Positions 17,864 to 26,065 of a stretch of 37,357 nt of DNA are shown here, one piece after another (the stretch's first letter is position 1; the number at the start of each line of letters is the position of its first letter). The translations under genes and the position numbers were made by a program. Origin of the DNA: a bacterium (GTDB lineage: Bacteria > Planctomycetota > SZUA-567); the NCBI GenBank assembly GCA_003249795.1, contig QKHZ01000065.1, positions 1-37,357 on the forward strand, read 5' to 3'. A model generated the notes under the pieces. It was not told the origin of the DNA. It saw nothing but the letters and a program-made list of their open reading frames with translations, and searched no databases.

Positions 17864-19009
17864 TTACCGGACAGGGGGATTTTCAACCGTTCCGGCAAGA
17901 GGGATGCCGATGGTTTGTTCGATCAGGTCACAGGTCAGCACATCCGGCGTGCTGCTGGCGGAAAACAGTGCGCGCAGGACTTGCCGCATCTGAAGCCGCA
18001 GCGGCAGATTCTGATCGGGCAGAGCCGACTGCCGAATCACAACCTTTTCGTCGTCGGGAAGTTTTGCCTGCTCTTTCCCGTCCAGAATTTCGCGCAAGTA
18101 ATAGTGGCTGACGCGAAAATTCGTATTGACCTCAAAAGTCTCTGTCTCTGTGCGGTGGGTGGGATAAGGCTCGATAATCACCAGCTTCCGTTTCACCAGC
18201 TCATGATGAAAAATATCGTGGCCGCCGATCGACAATGCCAGCCACCGGAAATTCTCCTGCAGCTCCAGTTCGGGATTGTTCCAATGAACGATTCCGGTTT
18301 CAATCGCCTCTTCAACCTTGCGGACAAAGTAGGGCGGCAACTCCGCATGCTGATAAAGAATGCGCACAACACGCCGCACAGTTTGCTGGTATTCCCGAAT
18401 CCTTTCTTCATCAGAATCATCAAATCCGGTTTCGGAAAAGGCAATACCGGCTTTATCAACTTTATCTTTATCCGCATGATTGGTGGCTACGGCTGACGAG
18501 GGGATTGCAGAATTGTTTTCAGAAACCTCAACCGGCAAGACACCAGCATGAGTCGTCTCATCCATCAGAATTTTTTCTAATTCAGCAAGCACCTGCTGCC
18601 GCTCTTTTGACGGGCGTGCTCTTGGCTCAATAAACTCATAGATCCCCCCACAAGTCCATTCCGTCACGACTCTAGATTTTACGACAATCTGATATAAATC
18701 AGGGTGAAGATACATCTCATCCCAATCTGACCCGATTGTCCCCTGTGCAAATAACTCAGAAACCAAATGCTCCTTTTGACGTAATTGTTTACGAATCAAA
18801 ATATACTTTGCATATGTATATTCATTCCAGGCCATGAATCCTGTCTTACAGGTTGAGAAAAACGCGACGATCAGCGCGATGACAACCAAAACGCGGTATT
18901 TCAGAATCGGCTTTCCTGCAGCGTCAGCAGGAACACGACGGAAAAGGACCAGACAAAGCGTGAAGAAAAATCCCGCCACCGACAATCCGCCGGCAATCCA
19001 CTCAATCAC
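17864..19009 (-). CDS. Unrecognised protein with two N-terminal membrane helices
   Basis: I do not recognise this 381-residue protein. It has two likely transmembrane segments, at about residues 5-24 (IAGGLSVAGFFFTLCLVLF) and 40-60, followed by about 320 soluble residues. The soluble part holds charged helices (LIRKQLRQKEHLVSELF), a low-complexity acidic stretch at about 155-205 and a conserved-looking region after 205 with HDIFHHELVKRKLVIIEPYP. No enzyme motif is visible. The start is GTG at 19009, with AAGGGCG about 8 bases upstream. It is transcribed away from a MotA/ExbB-like gene, with 203 bases between the starts; both products are membrane proteins, so a shared process is possible but unproven. 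The gene ends before an AT-rich region. Confidence 0.65.
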   Translation of the reverse strand: MIEWIAGGLSVAGFFFTLCLVLFRRVPADAAGKPILKYRVLVVIALIVAFFSTCKTGFMAWNEYTYAKYILIRKQLRQKEHLVSELFAQGTIGSDWDEMYLHPDLYQIVVKSRVVTEWTCGGIYEFIEPRARPSKERQQVLAELEKILMDETTHAGVLPVEVSENNSAIPSSAVATNHADKDKVDKAGIAFSETGFDDSDEERIREYQQTVRRVVRILYQHAELPPYFVRKVEEAIETGIVHWNNPELELQENFRWLALSIGGHDIFHHELVKRKLVIIEPYPTHRTETETFEVNTNFRVSHYYLREILDGKEQAKLPDDEKVVIRQSALPDQNLPLRLQMRQVLRALFSASSTPDVLTCDLIEQTIGIPLAGTVENPPVR

Positions 19010-19212
19010 GATTTCGCCCTTCTCATCTGTTCAGCAACCTGCCCATTTCAACGCAAAATAACACATCGTGCCTCTATAAACGCATCGTTTCATCCATGGT
19101 TCAATAAAATCAGACGACCCGCGTTTTTCTTCATGACAAAGCAGGGGCATTGTGCATAAGATACAGGTTGTCGGATAATCAGCATCTTCATAAACATGAA
19201 AGCGAGAATCAT
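19010..19212. promoter_or_regulatory. Divergent intergenic region between two membrane-protein genes
   Basis: These 203 bases separate two divergently read genes and must hold promoters for both if they are expressed. For the + strand the best pair is TTGTCG at about 19167 and CATAAA after 15 bases, a weak match. I see no clear operator. Confidence 0.35.
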
Positions 19213-19950
19213 ATGAAACGTGAACAAACCATTCTTGAAGCGGGAATCGGAATTTTAACGATGTTCGTCACATTCGTTTTCATTGGTATCGGGCCAGAAA
19301 AACTCAGAAACTATTATGATATTCCATCCATTCTCATCATTATCGCTCCGATGTTCTCTGGTGCGCTGATTGTCTCGGGAAAGACCAGAAGTTGGCAGTC
19401 GCTGTGCTGTGCGTGGAACCGCCGCGCTGCTTCCGCAGACATTCGGCTTGAAGCGATCCGGCTCTGGCAACTGATGGAGATGATCGCTTACGCCTCCGGC
19501 GTATTGGGAACATTAATCGGGTTGGTCAATATGCTTTCGGCCGGAATGGAAAGTCCTGCGGCGTTGACCAATGGAATGGCGATTGCCCTGTTGACGCTTC
19601 TGTACGGTGCCGGTTTTGGCATGGTCTGCCGGATGATGGCAACCCGTGCGCTGCTGGCGACGATTCCGGAAGATGAAACGCAAATGAATTCAGGCGCTGC
19701 GGCTGATCTCTCAGCATCAGGATTTCTCAGCCCGCAAAACCAGATTGCACAGCCACCGCTATCATCTGCCGACAAGTTTCAGTACCTGTTTATCTTTCTG
19801 ATCCTCATCGTCATGATGACATTTTTCGGGATCGTGATCAGTCTCAAACAAACATGCAAAACAGAAGTAATGAATAATCCTGAAGCCGTTGCCCTCGAGC
19901 AGGAAAACACCAACCCGCAAAATCAATCGCCGGTACTGAACGAGCAATGA
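19213..19950 (+). CDS. MotA/ExbB-like membrane protein
   Basis: A 245-residue protein with about five hydrophobic segments (about residues 8-28, 36-56, 86-108, 121-140 and 190-211). The central part SGVLGTLIGLVNMLSAG followed by NGMAIALLTLLYG closely resembles the third and fourth membrane helices of MotA/TolQ/ExbB proteins, which form proton channels that drive rotation or energise outer-membrane systems. The C-terminal tail is short and Asn/Gln-rich. MotA normally works with MotB, and ExbB with ExbD; neither partner is next to it. A fifth hydrophobic segment after the MotA-like core is not usual for these families. I chose the ATG at 19213 over a GTG 21 codons upstream because the protein then starts just before its first membrane helix. 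The Shine-Dalgarno signal is weak. Confidence 0.65.
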   Translation: MKREQTILEAGIGILTMFVTFVFIGIGPEKLRNYYDIPSILIIIAPMFSGALIVSGKTRSWQSLCCAWNRRAASADIRLEAIRLWQLMEMIAYASGVLGTLIGLVNMLSAGMESPAALTNGMAIALLTLLYGAGFGMVCRMMATRALLATIPEDETQMNSGAAADLSASGFLSPQNQIAQPPLSSADKFQYLFIFLILIVMMTFFGIVISLKQTCKTEVMNNPEAVALEQENTNPQNQSPVLNEQ

Positions 19951-19998
19951 AAAAACTGAAATGGACACAAGTGAAATGAATTCGGACGTGTGCTGGTG

Positions 19999-21651
19999 TT
20001 ACTCTGCTGCTACGGCAGTGCCGCGCTCATGCAGACGCTGTTCATACACCGCCGTCCAGTCTGAGGGCGTCGTGCTCTGGCTCTGCAGCCCCGTGATCCG
20101 GTGGAGCCGGTCAAGCACCAGCATCTGAAGCGTCAGGTTATTTCCATCTTCAAGTTTCGGCCCACCGGTCAGTTCGCGCGTGTCGGACAACTGCCGCAGA
20201 ATCACCGCCAGAGCAAGACGACCGGTTTCTGCATCACGTGTTTCAATCAGGCCAGTCTTGTCGTCAAACTTGCCCGCAAGCGCACGCAAGCCCTCAAACG
20301 CCGCCCAGACACGCCGGTATTCATCAGCCTGTGACTTCGGATTGACCGACACCCCGCGATAGGTCGACAGCAGCGTCAGGATCTTGACCGCTTCCGGGGT
20401 TCCGAGTTTCGTGACTGCGCGCGCAATCACCGACTGCATGCAATCGTCTTCATCCTTTTCCCGCTGCACTTTACGGATCAACGGCAGCATCGACGCGTCG
20501 CGTGTGGCGCCTAAACACAGGTACGACAACTCACGCAGTTCTTTATTGTCCGACGACAAAAACCGTGAGCCATATGTCCGCGCCAGCTCAACAGAAAGCT
20601 CAGCCGCTCGTTGTTGCCGCCGCCAGTAATTGATCTCGCTTTCGGTCAGACTCGCCAGACTCGTCTGATCCTGACCAAGAACCGCCGCCGCCTGCACGCT
20701 CCGGCTCTGCGCCACATCCGTCATCGTAACCAACATCCCCATCCCCGCAAACAGCAGACGGGGATTGTCCGTTTTCAGCAGACGCTCCAACCGCTGCGCC
20801 AGAAAGTCATTGCACTCGGCACCGATATCGGCAAGCATCCGGCACGCATTGATCTGCATTTCGGAAAGGTCGTCCTGAAACGGCGACTGATAACTGAGCC
20901 CCCGCTCCGCCCAAGCCTGCGCCCATTCATCGCGGTCTTCCCCCAAAGGCGAGGGACAGAACTTCTGCAAAAACAGCTTGGCGTCCTCGTCATCGCGGCG
21001 CGTGCCCAAGCCCTCAATCGCCGCAGCAACCGGATCAAGCTGCTCGGCGATGATCTTCTCAATCTGCCGGTACAGCCGGTCAAGCACAGGGTCATACATC
21101 TTTGAGCCAGGATCATGCGGCTGCGCACGCAAGAGAGACCGCGCGCGGTCGGTCAACTCATACGGCTCGCGGTTGAGCATCTCGTAAATTTCGTCATGGA
21201 TCTTCGGGTTCTGCCCGATCCGGAATACGGCGATTGTCCGGATCACCTGAATGCGGACATCGAGAAAATTGTCATACCGTAACAGCCGCGCCAACACCGG
21301 CACATCATCCGGATCACCCAGAAGCGTCAGCACCTCGACAATCCCGATCCGCGCCTGATCGCTCACCAGCGGCAAATTCTCCAACAGCATATCGCGGACG
21401 AGCGCCCCGTGCGGGCCGTTTGCTTCAAGCAAGAGTTTGCGGACAAATTTCTGGCGGACGACGTATGTAACATCAAGAGAAGTGATCAGGTCGCCGATCC
21501 GCTGACGGGCTTCGTAATCGCTGATGCGTTCCCACTCACCGGCAGACGCAATCGGCACGACAGACAACACCTCCAGCAGCAAGCCGAAAAGCAATGCAAC
21601 AGCTGCGAAACGGAAAAATGTGAGATGAAATCGACCCGTGTGTATCCGCAT
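19999..21651 (-). CDS. Exported HEAT-repeat protein
   Basis: A 550-residue protein with a signal peptide: a basic start, hydrophobic residues about 13-31 and a cleavage site after IASA. The remainder is almost wholly alpha-helical with HEAT-like repeats; clear examples are at about residues 75-160 (RIGIVEVLTLLGDPDDVPVL, then DVRIQVIRTIAVF) and about 370-430 (ELSYLCLGATRDASMLPLI, RAVTKLGTPEAVKIL). Such solenoids bind other proteins; no enzyme motif is seen. It probably acts in the periplasm or outer membrane. I chose the ATG at 21651 because it begins the signal peptide and follows GGGAG closely. It comes after ftsQ in the same direction, but a terminator and a separate promoter lie between them, so it is probably not part of the dcw transcript. 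Confidence 0.75.
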   Translation of the reverse strand: MRIHTGRFHLTFFRFAAVALLFGLLLEVLSVVPIASAGEWERISDYEARQRIGDLITSLDVTYVVRQKFVRKLLLEANGPHGALVRDMLLENLPLVSDQARIGIVEVLTLLGDPDDVPVLARLLRYDNFLDVRIQVIRTIAVFRIGQNPKIHDEIYEMLNREPYELTDRARSLLRAQPHDPGSKMYDPVLDRLYRQIEKIIAEQLDPVAAAIEGLGTRRDDEDAKLFLQKFCPSPLGEDRDEWAQAWAERGLSYQSPFQDDLSEMQINACRMLADIGAECNDFLAQRLERLLKTDNPRLLFAGMGMLVTMTDVAQSRSVQAAAVLGQDQTSLASLTESEINYWRRQQRAAELSVELARTYGSRFLSSDNKELRELSYLCLGATRDASMLPLIRKVQREKDEDDCMQSVIARAVTKLGTPEAVKILTLLSTYRGVSVNPKSQADEYRRVWAAFEGLRALAGKFDDKTGLIETRDAETGRLALAVILRQLSDTRELTGGPKLEDGNNLTLQMLVLDRLHRITGLQSQSTTPSDWTAVYEQRLHERGTAVAAE

Positions 21652-21685
21652 GCAACTCCCTTTGCTCTGCGTTACTGTTGTATTT

Positions 21686-21713
21686 ATTGTACCAAAGAAA
21701 AACAACCGGGCAA
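21686..21713 (-). promoter_or_regulatory. Candidate promoter for the HEAT-repeat gene
   Basis: On the - strand TTGCCC (21713-21708) and TACAAT (21691-21686) are 16 bases apart, 34 bases before the chosen ATG. The -35 box is the same as that of the cheA candidate, and the -10 box matches five of six positions. Confidence 0.55.
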
Positions 21714-21765
21714 GATGAAGCTTGAGAATACGAGGAAAGGTTTTTGAAAATAAATTCATCTGCGT

Positions 21766-21784
21766 AAAAACCGGTCTGAACCGG
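21766..21784 (-). terminator. Rho-independent terminator closing the dcw cluster
   Basis: On the - strand CCGGT (21784-21780), a TCAG loop and ACCGG (21775-21771) are followed by TTTTT (21770-21766). It begins 9 bases after the ftsQ stop. The stem is short but GC-rich. Confidence 0.72.
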
Positions 21785-21793
21785 ATTCGCCTT

Positions 21794-22684
21794 TTATCGG
21801 GAGCTTAAACCTGTGGTTTCAGGAAAACTGTAACCCGGCGCGCGCGTCCGCACGTCAAGACATAGCCCAGGCAGTTTCGGCACGCTTCCTGACAACAGAG
21901 CGCGCAACATCGCAATTTTCTCACGGCTCAGGATTTCGTCAGGCAGGTTTTTCTGGTTGAACGTCCCCCACCGGATCATGATCTGCCCGTCGGTTTCAAT
22001 TTCCAGACGCGGACGGTCATTGGCACGGAGCCTGTCCAACAACGAACGGCGGACATGAATCTTGCGGATGGCCAGATCGTCCGACAACGGCGAGTTGCGC
22101 AAAACAGCCATAACCCCAAGCGCGTGAGAGACTCCCGCATCGTTCCAGAGTTCACCGTCACACGGCTGTTTTCCGATATCGCCGTAGATCTGCGGAAGTT
22201 CTTTCTTGGCCGAAAGCGACCCCGGCACCGGCAACAAACGCCCTTCGTCATCGATCAGCCAGTAGTAGCGGCTGTTATCCGAACGCACCTGTGCCACCGC
22301 CGAGCGCAGCACAAACCGCACCGCGATCTTGTTCGGGAAAACCCGTTTGACCGAGCACACTTCACGCACCCACGGACTTTGCTCATACAGCTTGCGGACA
22401 TCGTCAAGCAGCTCCGGTTCCAGCAGGCTGCGGCCGTTGGCAATCCGCGCGAGGCGCTCGGTCTCCAGTACCGCGTCATGGCAAAACCGTGCGTCACTGT
22501 TCAGGCTCAGCGTATCGCCGCAGATCCGGTACGCATCATCCTGCAGCGCCTTCTGCCAGCAGGCATAAAGGCCATATCCAACCATCGCCCACAGAAGAAT
22601 CAGCGGCAGCATCCGCAGCACGAGGGACAGAATCCCCTGCTTTGCTTCCTCGTCAAGAATCGGTTTTGTTTTTCGTGCCGCCAT
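21794..22684 (-). CDS. ftsQ: Cell division protein FtsQ-like
   Basis: A 296-residue protein with the FtsQ/DivIB layout: a short cytoplasmic N terminus (MAARKTK), one membrane helix at about residues 24-44 (LPLILLWAMVGYGLYAC) and a periplasmic part that starts with a POTRA-like domain (about 60-130; LYEQSPWVREVCSVKRVFPN followed by IAVRFVLRSAVAQV). The 'W-V-x-x-V...RVFPN' pattern is the usual FtsQ signature. FtsQ links FtsL and FtsB to the early division ring. It is the last gene of the dcw cluster, after ddl (86 bases). In many bacteria ftsA and ftsZ follow ftsQ; here a terminator follows, so those genes must lie elsewhere if present. Overall sequence is divergent, but position and domain order support the call. 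Confidence 0.85.
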   Translation of the reverse strand: MAARKTKPILDEEAKQGILSLVLRMLPLILLWAMVGYGLYACWQKALQDDAYRICGDTLSLNSDARFCHDAVLETERLARIANGRSLLEPELLDDVRKLYEQSPWVREVCSVKRVFPNKIAVRFVLRSAVAQVRSDNSRYYWLIDDEGRLLPVPGSLSAKKELPQIYGDIGKQPCDGELWNDAGVSHALGVMAVLRNSPLSDDLAIRKIHVRRSLLDRLRANDRPRLEIETDGQIMIRWGTFNQKNLPDEILSREKIAMLRALLSGSVPKLPGLCLDVRTRAPGYSFPETTGLSSR

Positions 22685-22770
22685 AATTTCAATCGTCTTT
22701 GCTTATTCATCCATCAGAATCATTACAACCGGCCGCCTCCGTGCAACCAGAATCACTTTCGGTTTTATAT

Positions 22771-23736
22771 TCAACCGCAATCGCAACAACCGCCACAGCC
22801 CGAAGCGCCGCATGCACTGCGTTGCGCTGCATTTTTCCGTTTCAGCGCCATCTGCATGATCAAGCGGCACAGTTCGGAAAACCCGATCCCCTTCTGCTTT
22901 GCCGCCATCGGCAGCAGACTGTGGGACGTAAAGCCCGGGATCGTGTTGACCTCGAGAATTTTCGGCCCCGCCTCATCCAGCAGAAAATCAACCCGGCTCA
23001 TATCCCGCAGGTTCATCAGTTTTACGACTTGGTCCGCCAGCTTGAGAATCTCATCTGTCCAGAACGCACCGATCGGGGCAGGGCACAGGTACTCGGTATC
23101 GTCTGCGATATACTTTGCCTGATAGTCGTAAAACTCCGCTTTCGGCTTCAATTCAATCAGCGGTAAAATCTCGCCGTCCAACATCCCCGCCGTCAGCTCT
23201 TTGCCTTTGACAAACGTTTCGACCATCGCGCGGTTGTCAAACTGCAGCGCACACCTCACCGCGTCTTCCAGCTTCTGCACGTCTTTCACAATCGTCGTAC
23301 CGACCGAGCTGCCACGACACACGGGCTTGACCACAACCGGCACACTCATCCCCGCCGCGGACAGTTTTTCTTTTGCACCTTCAGGCTTGTCGCAGACAAA
23401 CCAGTCCGCCGTCGGCAAACCCGCATCCCGCAGCGCTTTCTTTGTCAGATCCTTGTCCATCGCAACAGCGCTAGCGGCAGAATCGCATCCGGTATAATAG
23501 ATCCCGCGCTCTTCCAGCAGCTTCTGGATCTGGCCGTCTTCGCCAAATTCGCCATGCAACACCACGAACGCCACATCACACGTCAACGCGTCCAATTCTG
23601 CCGTGTCGCCTGAAATCTCCATCTTGCGAGCTGTAATTCCGGCTGCAAGCAACCCCTGATAGACCGCCTCGCCGCTGACAAGCGATACCTCCCGCTCCGC
23701 TCCAGGACCCCCACAGATGACAACGACATCAAGCAT
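22771..23736 (-). CDS. ddl: D-alanine-D-alanine ligase with cysteine-rich tail
   Basis: A 321-residue ATP-grasp ligase that joins two D-alanines for the peptidoglycan stem. Seen motifs include the N-terminal CGGPGAEREVSLVSG (E14), the phosphate-binding loop region VKPVCRGSSVGT, YDYQAKY with the tyrosine typical of D-Ala-D-Ala rather than D-Ala-D-lactate ligases, and the metal-binding end LEVNTIPGFTSHSLLP. The family end would be at about residue 305. Here the chain goes on to ACGASGCGGCCDCG, with five cysteines in the last 13 residues, which is not part of the known fold. It might bind metal or serve in protein contacts. The gene lies between murB and ftsQ in the order common to many Gram-negative dcw clusters. 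It is not fused to murC, unlike in chlamydiae. Confidence 0.93.
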   Translation of the reverse strand: MLDVVVICGGPGAEREVSLVSGEAVYQGLLAAGITARKMEISGDTAELDALTCDVAFVVLHGEFGEDGQIQKLLEERGIYYTGCDSAASAVAMDKDLTKKALRDAGLPTADWFVCDKPEGAKEKLSAAGMSVPVVVKPVCRGSSVGTTIVKDVQKLEDAVRCALQFDNRAMVETFVKGKELTAGMLDGEILPLIELKPKAEFYDYQAKYIADDTEYLCPAPIGAFWTDEILKLADQVVKLMNLRDMSRVDFLLDEAGPKILEVNTIPGFTSHSLLPMAAKQKGIGFSELCRLIMQMALKRKNAAQRSACGASGCGGCCDCG

Positions 23737-23823
23737 TTCAGTATCCCGTATTGCGTTATCGGTTCGAGCAAAACCGTTTCAAAATTTGACAATTCCAGCG
23801 CAGAGAGACACGCTCTATTCTCT

Positions 23824-24702
23824 TTATCGCCAAAATACCACTTCCGGTTTCAAATCAATTTTCACTTTTGCTCGGACAGTTTCCTGTACCTTGCCGATCA
23901 ACGCATTTACCTGCGCAGCCGTTGCATTCCCTGTATTTTCCATGAAATTCGCGTGAACCGGGCTGATCCGGACGCCGCCTTCTTCAAATCCCTTGAGTCC
24001 AGCCTCATCGATCAGCCGTCCGGCACTATCATTCTCCGGATTTTTAAACACGCATCCGGCGGTTTTGGCGCCCAGCGGCTGCGTGGCTTTTTTCTGTTTC
24101 AGCGCGGTCGTCGCCTGACGCTGCAGCTCTGCCGCATCCGCACGCGGCATTGTTAGAAATACATCAGTAACAATCATCGGCGGTAACCCGCCACTACGGT
24201 ACTGCGGCGTCCACGATCCTTTCGGCATGTCGATTTTCTCGCCCTCAAGACTGAACCCCTTCACCCGGCTGACGCAAGAGCCGATCCACTCGCCGGCTGT
24301 CCCCGCATTCATCCAGACCGCACCGCCAATGGTGCCGGGAATCCCCGCCAGCATCTGCAATCCGGCCAGCCCCGCATCCACGCTTGCCCGAACAGCACGC
24401 GCAAGCGAACATGCCGCACCTGCGTGAAGACCTGTGTCACTCAGTGTCAGCTGATCAAACGCAGACGACGGCGGCAAATGGATTACCAGCCCCGGTAGAA
24501 TCCCGTCATTAATCAGCAAATTGCTGCCGCCGCCCAGGATCCGCACCGGCATCCCGCCGCATGCAGCGTCCTGCAGTAGGATCTGCAGTTCCTCAGCCGT
24601 TCCAGGTTCGGCAAACCAGGACGCGCAACCGCCAATCGACCACGTCGTCCGGGGCGCAAGCGGTACGTTCTGCTGTGGGACGAGCCTAGTCCACAACTTC
24701 AT
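23824..24702 (-). CDS. murB: UDP-N-acetylenolpyruvoylglucosamine reductase MurB
   Basis: A 292-residue FAD enzyme that reduces UDP-GlcNAc-enolpyruvate to UDP-MurNAc with NADPH. FAD-binding motifs are visible: ILGGGSNLL at 55-63 and AGIPGTIGGAVWMNAG at 119-134. Y168-R169 (YRSGG) lies in the substrate site. The length and the short C-terminal region (ISPVHANFMEN) fit type II MurB, without the extra loop of the E. coli enzyme. The position of the usual catalytic serine in GSxFxNP is a cysteine here, C217 in AGCVFKNP; a cysteine can still act as proton donor, so the enzyme is probably active. The ATG overlaps the end of murC by 17 bases, which implies translational coupling. Confidence 0.93.
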   Translation of the reverse strand: MKLWTRLVPQQNVPLAPRTTWSIGGCASWFAEPGTAEELQILLQDAACGGMPVRILGGGSNLLINDGILPGLVIHLPPSSAFDQLTLSDTGLHAGAACSLARAVRASVDAGLAGLQMLAGIPGTIGGAVWMNAGTAGEWIGSCVSRVKGFSLEGEKIDMPKGSWTPQYRSGGLPPMIVTDVFLTMPRADAAELQRQATTALKQKKATQPLGAKTAGCVFKNPENDSAGRLIDEAGLKGFEEGGVRISPVHANFMENTGNATAAQVNALIGKVQETVRAKVKIDLKPEVVFWR

Positions 24703-26059
24703 GCGCCAGCTCTCCGATTGATCCTGCGCCCATAAATAAAATCAATTCCACACTCGCCGCATGCATCCGCACAGCCTCACCCGTTTCTTCCAGTGTCAGA
24801 GGACCTGTCACATTGTGGCCTTTTTCCAGAAGAGGGTTCGCAATCAGTCGACTGGTCACACCGTCAATCGGCTCTTCCCGCGCCGGATAAATATCTGCTA
24901 AAATCAATTCGTCGGCATCCGACAGCGCATCGGCAAAATCAGTTGCATAATCGCGCGTACGGCTATAAAGATGCGGTTCAAACGCAACCAGAATTTCGCC
25001 CTTACACATCAGCCGCGCCGAGCGCATCGCAGCACGGACTTCGGTCGGATGGTGCGCGTAATCGCTGTACACAGGCGTCCCGCGCAGGTTTCCGATCTTC
25101 TGCATCCGTCGCTCAATCCCGGGACAGTTTGCCATCGCTTTGCAGGATGATGCAGCATCGATCCCTGCATGAGAAGCCGCTGTAATTGCCGCCATGCAGT
25201 TCAGCACATTGTGCTCGCCCCTGAACGGGATTGTAACGTCTGCGATTTTGTTTTGATGATAAAGTAATGTGAAGCGCGTTTCGTTTTCGCATGCCTGCAG
25301 ATTTTCCGCGCACCAGTCCGAAGATTTTTCAAAGCCATACCACTCAATTTTTCCGGCGTGGGAAGAAAACAGTTTGCGCGCCGTCGGGCACTCGCCGCAT
25401 GCAATCAGCACACCGCCTTTTTCAACACCTTTTGCATATACACCAAAAGCATCGAGCAACTTGTCCATCGTCTTGTAATGCGCCATGTGCTCGGATTCAA
25501 TATTGGTAACAACCGCAATCTGCAGAGTTGCTTCTGCAAACGTTCCGTCACTTTCATCAAGCTCGGTCACCAGCCAGTCTGAACGGCCGACCTTGCAGTT
25601 ACTGCCCCACGCCGGAACCACGCCACCGATCAGCGCGGTCGGGTTCAGTCCGCCAGCGTCAAACAAATGCGCGGTCATTGTACTCGTCGTGGTCTTGCCA
25701 TGCGTGCCGCAGATGCCGACGCCTTTCATCGACTGGCTGAGCTCTGCCAGAAAACTTCCGCGACGAATCCCGCGCACGCCTGCTGCGATCCGCTCCGGAG
25801 CATTCGGCTGCACAGCACTCGTGAAAATCAGCCGGTCGATTCCGTCCGTGTGTGAAGCATCGTGGCCGATCCGGATTTCGATGCCGTTTTTGCGAAGGCG
25901 TGCGGTATTGTCGTTTTCCGCACGGTCGCATCCGCTGACAACCGCACCGCGGCTTGCGGCAATCTCGGCAAGCGCACACATGCCGATCCCGCCGATACCC
26001 ATAAAATGAATCTTTTTCCCGTTCAGATCTGACGCGTTCATTTCTTTATCCAATTTCAT
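24686..26059 (-). CDS. murC: UDP-N-acetylmuramate-L-alanine ligase MurC
   Basis: A 457-residue Mur ligase that adds L-alanine to UDP-MurNAc. Domain order is normal: a Rossmann-like N-terminal domain with HFMGIGGIGMCALAEI, the ATP-binding domain with CGTHGKTTT, a central histidine region, and the C-terminal domain with YSDYAHHPTEV and LVAFEPHLYSRTRD. All are signatures of MurC rather than MurD, E or F. It is stand-alone, without a fused ddl. A second in-frame ATG six codons in (MNASDL) is also possible; neither has a strong Shine-Dalgarno sequence. It starts 7 bases after the murG stop and overlaps murB by 17 bases, in the middle of the dcw operon. Confidence 0.95.
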   Translation of the reverse strand: MKLDKEMNASDLNGKKIHFMGIGGIGMCALAEIAASRGAVVSGCDRAENDNTARLRKNGIEIRIGHDASHTDGIDRLIFTSAVQPNAPERIAAGVRGIRRGSFLAELSQSMKGVGICGTHGKTTTSTMTAHLFDAGGLNPTALIGGVVPAWGSNCKVGRSDWLVTELDESDGTFAEATLQIAVVTNIESEHMAHYKTMDKLLDAFGVYAKGVEKGGVLIACGECPTARKLFSSHAGKIEWYGFEKSSDWCAENLQACENETRFTLLYHQNKIADVTIPFRGEHNVLNCMAAITAASHAGIDAASSCKAMANCPGIERRMQKIGNLRGTPVYSDYAHHPTEVRAAMRSARLMCKGEILVAFEPHLYSRTRDYATDFADALSDADELILADIYPAREEPIDGVTSRLIANPLLEKGHNVTGPLTLEETGEAVRMHAASVELILFMGAGSIGELAHEVVD

Positions 26060-26065
26060 GTTGTT

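Noticed and set aside
22055-23122. A 355-codon + strand frame opposite ftsQ and ddl
   Set aside because: Spans two real genes and their spacer on the other strand; no ribosome binding site or domain is visible.
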